64,000 nucleotides of DNA. Origin: Aricia agestis (lineage: Eukaryota; Arthropoda; Insecta; Lepidoptera; Lycaenidae). Below are positions 36,235-47,321 of this stretch, in pieces. Below the pieces are notes generated by a model, which ran no database searches, was not told where the DNA came from, and saw only the letters and a program-made list of their open reading frames with translations. A program made the translations under genes and the position numbers. Location: contig NC_056417.1 in the NCBI RefSeq assembly GCF_905147365.1, positions 16,452,501 to 16,516,500 of the forward strand, read 5' to 3'. Position 1 is the stretch's first letter; the number at the start of each line of letters is the position of its first letter.

Positions 36235-36671
36235 GACACGGAGGAAGCCCCAATAACGGTTGTCTCCCAAGCAAGCAGCGGGAATAGTCTGGTGATTCAG
36301 GGGACTATTAACGGGACGGATTGCAAAATGACTCTAGACACAGGAGCCTCTAGAACAATAGTGAACCCAAATTTGATAAAAACCGCAAGGAGGCACAAGA
36401 GGAGAATTAACTGTCGGCTTCTTACCGCCTCCGGTCAGCCAATACCCGTCCTGGGAGAAATGTCAGTTACGATGAATGTGGGGGAGTTCTCATACCCTCA
36501 TGACGTTACGAGTATTGTGGCTGAGATTATGGATGATTGCATCTTGGGTTTGGATTTCATGAAGAAGCACAACTGCAGAATTAATGTCGCCGACGGAGTG
36601 TTCAAGTGTGGCGAAGAAGAAATTTTCATCCTTGGAGGCGCCTGCGGGAAAGTTGAATGTGTAAAGAAAGT
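36196..36671 (+). pseudogene. pol: Gypsy pol, 5' part: aspartic protease, cut by the LINE
   Basis: This frame is entered from gag by -1 slippage; it has no ATG of its own at its beginning. It carries the retropepsin signature LDTGASRTIV and the later hydrophobic ILGLDF motif, together a complete-looking protease that cleaves Gag and Gag-Pol. Translation then runs into the (ATA)n end of the LINE at about 36672, where the frame degenerates to polyisoleucine. The same frame resumes beyond the LINE at about 48470. Confidence 0.85.
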
Positions 36672-36968
36672 CATAATAATAATAATAATAATAATATGTT
36701 TATTGCCAAAACTTTTTTACACATAACATACCGATTCTATATTGCAATTTGCTTAAGACTAGGATTTTTATGAGAAAACAGTTTGCAGCGGCCTTTGCAC
36801 TAAGCACAGCTTGTGTCGCAAAAACCAGATAATGAGATACCAATTAACCTGCTCGGATACAATATTACTAACCACTTAATCTAAGTTATTTTTAATCTTG
36901 AACAAAGACATAATAAGGTTTGTTGAAGTGTGTTAGTGTGTGTACTGTGTTGTGTATGTGTGTAAGTG

Positions 36969-37034
<66 letters not shown>

Positions 37035-37037
37035 CTT

Positions 37038-39977
37038 TTATAAGTGGCTCAATAAGAGTTCAGTTTCTATGTAGTCTATACCTAACAGCCAATCCTCCAA
37101 GATTTTCTTTGATTGCCTAACTGTTGACTTAATAAAGGACGGGACTTTTTTACAGACTTCGTTATACAGGTAAGGTATTAGGAAGGGTGCATGGCGTTGT
37201 GCAAATGTCGTACGTACTTGAGGAATTGGAATTTTGTAAACTCTGCGGTCGAGAAGGGAATGATACTGTGGAGAGTTTATAATAATTTTGTGTTGGAAGG
37301 TGGCAGCTCTTAGGATATAAATTTGTCTGACACGTAAGACTTTGCTTTCTTTATAGAGTAGGTTAGTTGAGTATCGAAATGGCCTTTTCAACATAACTTT
37401 AAGGACAGATCTTTGTGCACGCTCGAGCTGAATTAGTTTTGATTTAGCTGCTCCGCCCCAGACTTTAATTGCATAAATGAGTGTAGATTGACAGATAGCT
37501 TTGTATACGGTATTTACAACTTCCTTATTTGCCGAAGATCTAAGGTTTTTCATAATGAAAGTCAATTTGCGAACGCGAGAAGCAGTTGAAGAGATATGCT
37601 GGCTGAATGAAAGGTTTTCGTCTATGTGTATGCCTAAATATTTAACGTTGTCCACGCGCTGCAAGGAAGGACAAGAACATGATAAAAAATTAGAGTTACA
37701 GGAGTGCATTTTTAACGAGAGGGACAGAGCAGGTTTTGAAGAGGAAGTTATATGAAATGCGACATATTTGGTTTTGTGTACATTAAGCGTCAGTAGGTTT
37801 GAGTTAAGCCACTTAGAAGCTGTACCGAGACCTTTTTCGGCAATTCCAAAGACTTCTTCCCAAGTGTTACCCCGGAAAATTAATGCGGTGTCGTCTGCAT
37901 AGCAGACAATGTCCACTCCATCCAACTGCAAATCCAAAAGATCGTTCAAATATAACAAGAACAGAGTAGGACCCAGGATACTACCTTGGGGAACTCCAAA
38001 GTTTATTGGTAGAGAGTTGCTCACGGTACCGACAGACTTAATATATTGTAGCCGATCGGATAGATAGCTACGAAACCAAGATAGAGGTACACCTCTTACA
38101 CCGAGGGATTCTAGTTTGCTAAGAAGGATTGGGATTGAAACCGTGTCGAAAGCCTTGGAAAGGTCTAAAAATACTCCAAGACAGTATTTCTTCTGATCTA
38201 AAGCAGAAGATATTATATCACATAAAAGCATTGTCGCATCCTCGGTCGACTTATTACGCTGAAAGCCGAACTGTTTCTTAGAGATGACATTGTGTGATTC
38301 CAAAAAATTAGTCAGACGTTTATTTATAATTTTCTCAAGCAGCTTGGAGAAAATGCATAACAACGATATGGGCCTATAATTGTTAGGACTATATTTGCAA
38401 CCGTCCTTGTGCAAAAGAGTAATAGCCGCCGTTTTCCATTTAGAGGGAAATACTCCTGTTGAAAGGCTCAAGTTATAAATGTACGTAAGGGGGGTGAGGA
38501 TAGCAGATCCAATATGTTTAATCAATCGGGGACATATTTGATCTGATCCAGGAGAACTATCTACGTTTAAATCCGATATCAAGCTGTGAATTTCCTGTGG
38601 GTCTGTGGGGGCCAAAAATAATGAGTCAGAAATTGATCGCGTAGGTTTAAAATTTTTTGCCAAGTTCTTTTCAGTCGTAGCAAGATTTTTGAGTATTGTA
38701 TTAGCCAAATTTGAGCCAACGTGTGTAAAGTATTCATTACATTTATTTAATGAGCTTACAGGGTCTGCCTCAATAAAACTTAAGGCATTCGCTTCATTTT
38801 TCTTATCAGCTATGTGGCATATTTTTTTAATGGAAGACCATAGTTTCTTGGGGTTGCCCTTGTTGAGTTCGAGCATGTGTGATTCATAGGCAATTTTCAA
38901 ATTTCGTTGGAGGTTAAAAAGAAAATTTCTGTATCTTTTGTATGTGTGTTCTGCTACTTTATTGTTAGGATCTTTTCTCCATTTCATGTGTAGCTTGTCG
39001 CGATTTCTTTGACACCTCATGAGTCCTGGGGTAATCCAGGGATGAATGTTGAACTTACTACGACTAATGCGGACTGAATGTGAATGTTTGTCAATAGATT
39101 CTCTTAATATGTGATAAAAATTCTCCGTGGCCTGCTCAACATTACCGCTTGTAGTAACAGAGGTCCAGTCGGAACTGAGATCCTCTAAGATGCCATCATA
39201 ATTAATTTTAACTCGAGTTCTTTGCAGTGGTCTTTTGTTTATTTTGAGTGAAGTTGCCAATATACATAATTCATGATCTGTTATATTTGAGTTTGCTACT
39301 ATGCCTATAGTGTGGGTAAGTAAGTTTGTGAATAGGTGGTCGAGACAGGATGAACCTCTTGTGGGGAGAGTAATAGCTGGCAGAAGCCTATGAGTAGAAA
39401 GCATACATAGGTATTCTGCGTAGCTATCGTCTAATGGTATTGACAGCGTATTTATATTAATGTCACCGCCCAGTATCAGAATCTTTGTGCTGTTATTTTG
39501 CAGTAAATTATCAAGTGATGTCAAAAACCGGTCAATGCATCTGAACGAGGGCGAACGATATATGCCAAGAACGACTTTTCTATCATCCAGAGTGACTTGT
39601 AAGCAATTGCAATCATCACAGTCTGGTTCACAAGATGAGACGTTCCATTTATCCGATACATAGATGACGACACCCCCATTTTTATTAATATATTTTGATG
39701 TTCTAAATGACACATATCCTGGGATCAGAGGAACGATCGTATCTTCAGTCAGAAAACATTCAGTTAATATGATTACATCTAATTGAAAATTTAAACGTTT
39801 AAGAGTCACTAAAAAGGAGTCAAAGTTCTGGTTAATACTTCTAATATTAAGCGTCAGGCATAAGAAGTCATGATCTTTAGATAACAATCTATGCCCTGCT
39901 TCTAAGTTCTCTAACCTTTCACATGTAATTGTTAACGATTGATCAATTTCATCCGATAGATCCATTACTGTAAACAA
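37038..39977 (-). CDS. LINE ORF2: endonuclease and reverse transcriptase (979 aa)
   Basis: This open frame is intact. Residues about 35-245 are an AP-type endonuclease (LNIRSINQNF near 43, LGGDININ near 168, ITDHELC near 236), which nicks the target DNA. Residues about 480-770 are a non-LTR reverse transcriptase with NYRPISLL, LDLSKAFD, GVPQGSILGP near 662 and the catalytic YADD near 692. A cysteine-poor C-terminal region follows. The start at 39977 (MFTVMDLSD) or the next Met five codons on are both possible. ORF1 ends about 310 bp upstream. ORF1 in this copy is interrupted, so only ORF2 is complete. Confidence 0.92.
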   Translation of the reverse strand: MFTVMDLSDEIDQSLTITCERLENLEAGHRLLSKDHDFLCLTLNIRSINQNFDSFLVTLKRLNFQLDVIILTECFLTEDTIVPLIPGYVSFRTSKYINKNGGVVIYVSDKWNVSSCEPDCDDCNCLQVTLDDRKVVLGIYRSPSFRCIDRFLTSLDNLLQNNSTKILILGGDININTLSIPLDDSYAEYLCMLSTHRLLPAITLPTRGSSCLDHLFTNLLTHTIGIVANSNITDHELCILATSLKINKRPLQRTRVKINYDGILEDLSSDWTSVTTSGNVEQATENFYHILRESIDKHSHSVRISRSKFNIHPWITPGLMRCQRNRDKLHMKWRKDPNNKVAEHTYKRYRNFLFNLQRNLKIAYESHMLELNKGNPKKLWSSIKKICHIADKKNEANALSFIEADPVSSLNKCNEYFTHVGSNLANTILKNLATTEKNLAKNFKPTRSISDSLFLAPTDPQEIHSLISDLNVDSSPGSDQICPRLIKHIGSAILTPLTYIYNLSLSTGVFPSKWKTAAITLLHKDGCKYSPNNYRPISLLCIFSKLLEKIINKRLTNFLESHNVISKKQFGFQRNKSTEDATMLLCDIISSALDQKKYCLGVFLDLSKAFDTVSIPILLSKLESLGVRGVPLSWFRSYLSDRLQYIKSVGTVSNSLPINFGVPQGSILGPTLFLLYLNDLLDLQLDGVDIVCYADDTALIFRGNTWEEVFGIAEKGLGTASKWLNSNLLTLNVHKTKYVAFHITSSSKPALSLSLKMHSCNSNFLSCSCPSLQRVDNVKYLGIHIDENLSFSQHISSTASRVRKLTFIMKNLRSSANKEVVNTVYKAICQSTLIYAIKVWGGAAKSKLIQLERAQRSVLKVMLKRPFRYSTNLLYKESKVLRVRQIYILRAATFQHKIIINSPQYHSLLDRRVYKIPIPQVRTTFAQRHAPFLIPYLYNEVCKKVPSFIKSTVRQSKKILEDWLLGIDYIETELLLSHL

Positions 39978-40289
39978 TTTTTAAAATTATAATATCTACG
40001 ACATATTATTAGAGAACGAGTGTGATAGAGTTTTTTTTTTTTAGAGGTTTGAGATTGAAGGCTGTATATAGCATGATCATGTGGTTTGAGGTAATGAGCT
40101 GAAAGCATTGATAAAGAAAAAAACCACAAGTCAAGTATGTGTTTTGAGCTTATATTACGGGGAGATATGATTATGAAGAGAAGGTGAGTAGCTGAGATGT
40201 GTAGTGTGACTAATTGTGGTGTGCGGATCAGCGCAAATTGTGAGTAAATATGAAATACAAAAACAAAGTACAGAAAATAAAGACTTAAT

Positions 40290-40677
40290 CTACGAATTGC
40301 TTGAGTTTGCAGGAGTTCCAACAATACTGTCCAGGTCTGCCATGGATATAATACGCTTAGCTTCTTTGCCATCAGATCTTCTAACAAAGATGTTGCCGTT
40401 GCGGGTCCAGCAGTATCGAAAGTTAAATTGCTTACATCGTTCCCTGGTTGCACGAAAAATATCTCTATTTGCTTTAGTTAATCTTTCGTTCCAATAAATT
40501 TTTGAAGGACTACCATCCGACATGCCAGACGTAGTTACATTTTTACGAGATCTAGCAGCTTTGATGAGTTCATCTCGCTTGCAGCGACGTAACAACCTAA
40601 GCACGATGACACCGGGGAGCCTAGATGGGGTGCTCTGTGATCCATCAGTTTTTTCTTTGTTCCTAGGAGTAATGCGG
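40290..40677 (-). pseudogene. LINE ORF1, C-terminal part beyond the BEL/Pao insertion
   Basis: The frame continues that of 47824-48466 once the 7.1-kb BEL/Pao element and one copy of its TGCGG duplication are disregarded. It carries VLRLLRRCKRDELIKAARS and an FRYCWTRNGNIFVR segment, typical of the C-terminal FP-like domain of insect LINE ORF1. It ends at a normal stop at 40290. No damage other than the insertion and the 5' truncation was seen. Confidence 0.78.
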
Positions 40678-41179
40678 TGTATCGTTTCTACAATAATTCA
40701 AAATTCATATTTACCGCGCGTCAACTTGTCACCTGTTAACGCACACTACGATAGTAGCCAATGACGTGCGAGACACGATCCTGTGACGCTGTTTGGCGCG
40801 GGAGTCGCCATATTCGCTTTCCGCCTCTCGCCGAGAGCGTCTTAAGACTTTGTAACGCGTGCATCTAATTAATTGCACATTACCGCGATCGCGAGTTCCA
40901 CCAAAATTACTGGTGAATCGTGTGTGGACATCGGAATCCTAAATCCTAACGTGATAGCTGGCCAGCTGAATTTACCCAGACATCCACAGAACCAACAGAC
41001 GTATCGAGGAGCTACTGAACCCACTCAACGACGTCTTCCAGCAGATCTGGTGAGTGCTCGTTGTTTTTGGTTGCTCATTGTTGTGTGTAACGTCGAGGAA
41101 TCTCTATTCCTCGTCCCAATGTGACGAATTGGCGTGATTACCGTTAATCTTTCCTTCAAACCGCGTCAATACCGCCACA
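40678..41179 (+). repeat. BEL/Pao 5' LTR
   Basis: 502-bp LTR, TG...CA. An 83-codon open frame inside it (40873-41124) is repeated unchanged in the other LTR and is not considered a gene. Confidence 0.95.
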
Positions 41180-41184
41180 ATTTC

Positions 41185-41203
41185 TGGTGCCGAAACCAGG
41201 GAT
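41185..41203 (+). promoter_or_regulatory. BEL/Pao primer binding site
   Basis: TGGTGCCGAAACCAGGGAT lies five bases after the 5' LTR. From memory it is complementary, with one mismatch, to the 3' end of tRNA-Phe plus CCA. Confidence 0.6.
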
Positions 41204-41937
41204 TTCTAGGTAAAAATGCATTCAGCCTGCCAAATACCGATTTATTAATTCGTAATCATACCTACAAACATAGTTTAGGATTCCAAATTAACGGAAAATA
41301 AGCATAATCTTTGCTCCATTTCTTTTCACAACTACCGCATTTCATTTTCATAAAAGGTTATCGAACGTTCTCGCAACTTCTATTCAAGGTTAAATGTTCC
41401 AACTTAAAAAACCCTAATTTTGCCTAGTGATATTTCTATTTCAATGTTGCATGTTCTTTTTTTCTTAACAATTTGCAGTTAGCATTATTGCAAATAATAT
41501 CGTATCGAGTGAACTTAGCAACGCACCGTACCGAACGCACCGAGGCATATTAGGTACTTCAAGTTGTTTACGCAACTTCAGGCCATCGATGTATTACAGT
41601 AGATGCGCATATCGCACGTAACGATTGGAACTTTTCACTTCATAAATTAATTATTGTGAAGTTAACAATATTCTTATACAATATTCTCACAAACAATATT
41701 CTTATCGATATTTTCAAACGATTAGTAGTATATCGTAATAGTTTTCGTAAAACATTCTTGCATAGACATTAAATAATTTCTATAATAGTGCAGTGTCTAT
41801 TTCAGTGGCTTAGATTTATATCAAGTCACATCCCTCGAACTTGCATAGTTGTTTACGTACTTTTAAAATTCATTTTCAATTATTATTATCGATTGAAACG
41901 AACTTAACCTTATCGTTTGTTGTGGTGATTTATAATT

Positions 41938-44900
41938 ATGTCTTATCTAGCGAGGCGTAAATCTAAACCTACGGTTAAGAAATGTATCGAATCGTCTTAT
42001 ACGATTAATAATTTACCTAGTTTGCGTCGTAAACGCACTATCGCATATAATCGTATAGCGAGAGCCTTGGACGTCGGGAACTCGGCTCAGTCTGACCAAT
42101 CAAAGGTCGAGTTATTTCTTTCATATTGTCAAGAATTAAAGTCTATTACTAACGACTTTCAAGAGGCGCATTTTATAATTTTAGATCTTTTAAAGGATGA
42201 CGTCGACGACAAAGATAACGAGATTCAGGAGATGTTCGACGACATGTATTTTCAAGTGGTTACGCTGCAACGTAAATATGAACCGAGTTCATCTTCTCAA
42301 CCGGATGACTTGCGGTCGCGGCGCGACTCAGTCGCAGCTGCGCCGGGTAGCAACATACGTTTACCGAAGATATCGTTACCTACATTTTCAGGGGCTATAA
42401 AATCGTGGCCGGAATTCATTTCAACTTATAACGCATTGATTCACGAGTGCTCTCAATTAACTAATATTGAGAAATTTCATTATTTAGTTTCCGTTTTACG
42501 CGGTGATGCCTTATCGTTAATTCGGACGTTTCCTGTCGCGGCGGAGCATTACAATAGTGCATACGATGCGCTCAGAAATCGATACGAGAATAAACGCGAA
42601 CTAGCTTTTACATGTTGGCGTGACATTTTAGAAGTTAATTTTAAAATAGGTAACGCTCACGATTTTCGAAACTCGCTTGATACTATCGAAGAAAACTTAA
42701 CTATATTGAAACAATTAAGTTTACCTGTCGAGCAGTGGGATTTTGTTCTTAGTTATCACATTTTAGCGAAGCTCGATCCTAAATTAAGACGCGAATTAGA
42801 AGAAAAACATAGTGATGTGGATCTTCCATCCTATATTCAAATTAAAGATTTTTTGCGTTCGAAATGTGAAGCTTTGATTCGTGATACTCATTTTACCGAC
42901 CGCACTGTTAATAACAAATCCGCGCCATTGTCTAAAGAGTTTCCGATAAATTCGTTGAGATCGAAGCGACAAAATGTCACACTAGTTTCTTCTCGTACTA
43001 GTACTGGCGCTGCATGGAACGGCAGCCCTACTAAGGTATCGTCTACATTACCGCCTGGTCGTAAATGCTCTTATTGCGGCGATAAACATAGCATAATGGC
43101 TTGTCAATCTTTTCTTTCAAAATCGACGGATGAACGTATGGCCGTGGCCACTGACAGGAAATGGTGTTACAACTGTTTGAACGCGTCACATTCCGTGCAA
43201 CAGTGCACTTCAATATTTGCGTGTAAACAATGTAAACGTAAACATCACACTCTTCTACATCGCGAGTTACCGAAAACTAATTCCGTGTCATCCGATGACA
43301 AGTCAAGTTCAACGACCTTAGTATCGAAGGAAATTTCTTCTCCGTCTCCGACGACGGTGTTACTAGCGACCGCCATAATACAGATTCGCGACGCATCCGG
43401 CGATTTTTATAGTTTTCGCGCGCTTTTTGATACCGGAAGTCAAAATAACTTTATAACGGCTCGAGCTGCACAACAGCTGCGCTTGCAGCCTATCGCTACT
43501 TCCGTCAAAATTCTTGGCCTAGGAAGTAATCCTGCTGCGGTGGGCGGCGTGATTACTTGCGATATAGGTGTTAACAATAACGATAAGTTTCGTCTTGATA
43601 TGTTCGTTGTTCCAAACATATGCGGCGAGCAACCGATAGCGAAGCTCAACACGAATGGGTGGGAAGTTAAAACATTACCGCTCGCTGATCCTGGTTTTGA
43701 CATTCCTGGTCCTATCGACGTTTTGTTGGGTGCCGATGTTTTCGCTGAGTCGCTTCTTGAGCAACGTATAAAGGCTAGCGCTTCTCAACCACAAGCATTC
43801 AATTCTATTTTCGGATGGCTTCTCCTAGGTAAAAGTAAACTCGCTTCTTCGTGTTTGTTAGGTATGCCTGCTTCTCAGGCTCTTGACAATAATTTAAATA
43901 CTATCGTTCAACGTTTCTGGGAAATCGATACCGTTCCATCTTCCTCTCGTCTTTCTCCAGAAGATCAATTGTGTGAAAGTACTTTCACCAACAATCACTA
44001 CCGTGACGAGACAGGTAGATATTTCGTTTCTCTTCTTTTCAAGGATAACGGAGAGCCAATTTTTGAAGGCTCTAGAGATATAGCTCTTCGACGCTTTCAT
44101 GCTATTGAAAGACGTCTCTCTCGTGATTCGGATCTTAAACAACAATATATCGATTTTATGACCGATTATAACGAAAGTGGGCATATGTCATTAGTGTCTC
44201 CTAAACAAGTCGGACAGGGAAGGTATTATATACCGCATCATTGCATTCTGCGACCGGATAGCGCGACGACTAAGCTTCGTGTCGTCTTCGATGCGTCTGC
44301 CAAGGATGCTACCGGCAAATCGCTAAACGACACACTACTGACTGGTCCAAAGTTGCAGTCCAATATTGTTGAAATCCTTCTTCGTTATCGCGAACATGAA
44401 GTAGTTTTTATGTGTGATGTTCGTCAAATGTACCGTCAAATTAATTTAGTTCCTCATCATCGCAATTATCAGCGTATTTTCTGGCGTGCTCATCCAAATG
44501 AGCCCCTTCAAGAGTACATCTTGAATACCGTAACGTACGGAGTTTCTTCTGCTCCATTTCTTGCATGTCGCGTCATCCAGCAATTAGCCAACGATGAAGG
44601 TCACGAGTACCCGAAGGCTAAAACCGTTCTAACTTCCGATATATATGTCGATGACGTCATTACCGGAAGTTCTTCGCTGGAGGAGGCACGTGACATAAAA
44701 TCACAGGTTATCGCTCTTCTTGGTCGTGGTTCCTTTGAGCTGCGAAAATGGGTAAGTAACTGCCCTGAACTTCTGAGTGATCTTCCCTCAGAGGTTTGTC
44801 TATCGGAATCTAGAACTTTTACCGAAGCGACAGACACAACTGTCAAGGTTTTAGGCCTCAAATGGGAGCCTGCCTCGGATTCGTTCGTTTTTACCGTTCA

Positions 44901-47190
44901 ACCGACAAACAATTCCTGCACCAAACGAACGATTCTAAGTGAGGTGGCTAGAATCTTTGACCCTTTAGGTTTTTTGTCCCCATTAACAATTCTTGCCAAG
45001 GTTTTAATTCAAAAACTTTGGATTATCGGTTCGTCGTGGGATGAAACTCCTCCACCGGAAATTGTTTCCCAATGGAACAATTTCTCTCGTCAGCTTTCTT
45101 TAATTAAGAACCTAAAGATTCCACGTAAATTCTTTAGTAAAAACGCTTTATCGTATCAATTACATGGTTTCTGCGATAGTTCTGAACTAGCGTATGGCGC
45201 TGTCATTTATCTACGTGTGACCTTGTCTGACGGTTCTATATGTGTTTTTATCGTCTGTGCAAAAGCTCGCGTTGCTTCTCTTAAGAAGCAATCGCTGCCT
45301 CGATTAGAGTTGTGTGGAGCCGTTCTACTCGCCGATCTCATGAAGTTCGTCAGGGATACCTTACGGATTCCCATACATGAGATTTTCCTTTGGTGTGACT
45401 CCACCGTTACCCTGGCTTGGTTGCGATCGCCTTCGTCGCGATGGGCGACTTTTATCGCAAATCGTGTCAGTCACATCCAGGATATCGTACCTACCGAGTG
45501 TTGGAGGTACGTTCCTTCTGCTACGAATCCCGGAGACGTCTGTTCACGTGGCCAATTACCCAGCGATCTATTGAATAATTCACTATGGTGGGCGGGGCCT
45601 CACTGGCTGTCCCAATCACCTTCTCATTGGCCAGAGGACATATCGAGGACCCATGCTAACAATGATGTGGTCTTATCTGAGCAACGTCGCGTAGCTCTCG
45701 TAATCGACAAAAGCAATACCGATCAACAACCGTCCATTATCGGTCAAATGTTCGAGAAATATTCATCTCTTGACAAAATTTGTCGCATTCTAGCCTATAT
45801 TTTTAGATTTGCTAATAAAGCGCGCCGCACAGGCATATCGTACGAAACTAATTTTATTAACGAAGTCGAGCGTCATCGTGCGCTACTTATTATCGTAAAA
45901 CATTTTCAAAATCGCTATTTTTCATTAGAAATTTCAAACTTGAAACATGGAAAATCATTACCGCGAAGTTTTCGAAAGCTGAGTCCATTTATCGATAATT
46001 TAGGTATTCTCAGGGTGGGCGGACGTCTCGCTCACTCAGGCCTAGAATTTGAACATAAGCACCCTGCCTTGTTACCAAGGAAGTGTGTTCTTACAACAGC
46101 CGTAATCGAATCTGTTCACCGAAACAACTTTCATCCAGGTCTAAATACGACTCATTATTTAGTTTTACAACAATTTTGGATATTTGCGGCAAAACGTGCA
46201 ATTCGAAATCAACTTTCGAAATGTATACGATGTTATCGTCTTAACCCGAAACCTTTACAACCGTTTATGAGTGATTTGCCTGCCTTTCGCGTTAATCAAA
46301 CGAAACCGTTTTCAGAGGTAGGTGTTGATTTCGGAGGGCCTTTTCGAATTAAATTAGGTACCCATAGGGGCGCTAAGCTAGATAAGGCCTATTTATGCTT
46401 GTTCGTGTGCCTAAGTACAAAAGCCGTGCATCTTGAAGTAGTATCTACTTTATCGACCGATGGTTTTATCGCGGCATTGCGCCGATTCATTTCTCGCCGC
46501 GGTCGATGTAACGTAATCCATTCTGATTGCGGTACCAATTTCGTAGGCGCGAGCGCACAACTCGCATCACATGTAGAACAAGCCTCGCAAGCAGAGCGAA
46601 TTTCTTTTAAATTTAATCCCCCTTCTGCCCCCCATTTCGGAGGAGCATGGGAAATCCAAATTAAAGCCGCAAAATCACATTTGTATCGTATCGTTGGGGA
46701 TCAAGCTTTGACATTTGAAGAGCTTGCCACGCTCTTTACTCAAATCGAATCCGTTTTGAATTCCAGACCTTTGTGTCCACTGAGTTCGGATCCTAACGAT
46801 TTAAGCGTTTTGACCCCGGGTCATTTTTTAACGTTGGAACCCTTAACCACAGTTCCGGATCCAGATTACACTAACGTTAAAATTCATCGATTGAACCGGT
46901 GGCAACTGATTCAATCTTATCAACAGCAGTTTTGGAAACGTTGGAGGCATGAGTACTTACATGGCTTAACTCAGCGAGCGAAATGGACCAAAGATTCAAA
47001 ACCATTAACAATAAATTCTATCGTGTTGATTAAAGATACCAATCGACCTCCTCTCCACTGGCCGCTGGGACGCGTAGTATCACTACATCCTGGACCAGAT
47101 GGAGTAGTTCGGGTGGCAACTATACGAACTCGTCATGATCATTTGCTCAAACGACCCCTGGTCAAATTGTGTCCTCTTCCTATGGAATGA
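41938..47190 (+). CDS. gag-pol: BEL/Pao Gag-Pol polyprotein (1750 aa), uninterrupted
   Basis: This is one long frame from the ATG at 41938 with no frameshift or stop. Domains in order: DUF1759-type gag (about 150-300); zinc knuckles (CSYCGDKHSIMAC near 376, then a second Cys/His cluster near 407-440); DUF1758 aspartic protease (LFDTGSQNNF near 496); reverse transcriptase with YVDD near 903; Pao-type RNase H (GFCDSSELAYGAV near 1076, LPRLELCGA); integrase zinc finger (HRNNFHPG ... CIRCYRLN, near 1394-1434); integrase core (GVDFGGPF near 1462, HSDCGTNF near 1527, GGAWE near 1570); and a DUF5641-like C-terminus (about 1640-1745). The length and order are normal for BEL/Pao. A 760-bp leader separates it from the LTR. 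Confidence 0.95.
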   Translation: MSYLARRKSKPTVKKCIESSYTINNLPSLRRKRTIAYNRIARALDVGNSAQSDQSKVELFLSYCQELKSITNDFQEAHFIILDLLKDDVDDKDNEIQEMFDDMYFQVVTLQRKYEPSSSSQPDDLRSRRDSVAAAPGSNIRLPKISLPTFSGAIKSWPEFISTYNALIHECSQLTNIEKFHYLVSVLRGDALSLIRTFPVAAEHYNSAYDALRNRYENKRELAFTCWRDILEVNFKIGNAHDFRNSLDTIEENLTILKQLSLPVEQWDFVLSYHILAKLDPKLRRELEEKHSDVDLPSYIQIKDFLRSKCEALIRDTHFTDRTVNNKSAPLSKEFPINSLRSKRQNVTLVSSRTSTGAAWNGSPTKVSSTLPPGRKCSYCGDKHSIMACQSFLSKSTDERMAVATDRKWCYNCLNASHSVQQCTSIFACKQCKRKHHTLLHRELPKTNSVSSDDKSSSTTLVSKEISSPSPTTVLLATAIIQIRDASGDFYSFRALFDTGSQNNFITARAAQQLRLQPIATSVKILGLGSNPAAVGGVITCDIGVNNNDKFRLDMFVVPNICGEQPIAKLNTNGWEVKTLPLADPGFDIPGPIDVLLGADVFAESLLEQRIKASASQPQAFNSIFGWLLLGKSKLASSCLLGMPASQALDNNLNTIVQRFWEIDTVPSSSRLSPEDQLCESTFTNNHYRDETGRYFVSLLFKDNGEPIFEGSRDIALRRFHAIERRLSRDSDLKQQYIDFMTDYNESGHMSLVSPKQVGQGRYYIPHHCILRPDSATTKLRVVFDASAKDATGKSLNDTLLTGPKLQSNIVEILLRYREHEVVFMCDVRQMYRQINLVPHHRNYQRIFWRAHPNEPLQEYILNTVTYGVSSAPFLACRVIQQLANDEGHEYPKAKTVLTSDIYVDDVITGSSSLEEARDIKSQVIALLGRGSFELRKWVSNCPELLSDLPSEVCLSESRTFTEATDTTVKVLGLKWEPASDSFVFTVQPTNNSCTKRTILSEVARIFDPLGFLSPLTILAKVLIQKLWIIGSSWDETPPPEIVSQWNNFSRQLSLIKNLKIPRKFFSKNALSYQLHGFCDSSELAYGAVIYLRVTLSDGSICVFIVCAKARVASLKKQSLPRLELCGAVLLADLMKFVRDTLRIPIHEIFLWCDSTVTLAWLRSPSSRWATFIANRVSHIQDIVPTECWRYVPSATNPGDVCSRGQLPSDLLNNSLWWAGPHWLSQSPSHWPEDISRTHANNDVVLSEQRRVALVIDKSNTDQQPSIIGQMFEKYSSLDKICRILAYIFRFANKARRTGISYETNFINEVERHRALLIIVKHFQNRYFSLEISNLKHGKSLPRSFRKLSPFIDNLGILRVGGRLAHSGLEFEHKHPALLPRKCVLTTAVIESVHRNNFHPGLNTTHYLVLQQFWIFAAKRAIRNQLSKCIRCYRLNPKPLQPFMSDLPAFRVNQTKPFSEVGVDFGGPFRIKLGTHRGAKLDKAYLCLFVCLSTKAVHLEVVSTLSTDGFIAALRRFISRRGRCNVIHSDCGTNFVGASAQLASHVEQASQAERISFKFNPPSAPHFGGAWEIQIKAAKSHLYRIVGDQALTFEELATLFTQIESVLNSRPLCPLSSDPNDLSVLTPGHFLTLEPLTTVPDPDYTNVKIHRLNRWQLIQSYQQQFWKRWRHEYLHGLTQRAKWTKDSKPLTINSIVLIKDTNRPPLHWPLGRVVSLHPGPDGVVRVATIRTRHDHLLKRPLVKLCPLPME

Positions 47191-47310
47191 CAAATAGAAT
47201 CAATTACCGCTTAGTTTTAGTAGCAACCTAGCAGTTTAAGCTTAGTACCGTAAGTTATTCATATTTTATCGTTTCTTTTATCAGTTTAAGAAAATCCCAG
47301 TTGGTATTTT

Positions 47311-47321
47311 GGTGGGCGGAA
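47311..47321 (+). promoter_or_regulatory. BEL/Pao polypurine tract
   Basis: GGTGGGCGGAA lies immediately before the TG of the 3' LTR. Confidence 0.6.

Noticed and set aside
40873..41124. 83-codon frame in the BEL LTR, also at 47517-47768
   Set aside because: It lies wholly within the LTR, so it occurs twice by definition; no recognisable domain.
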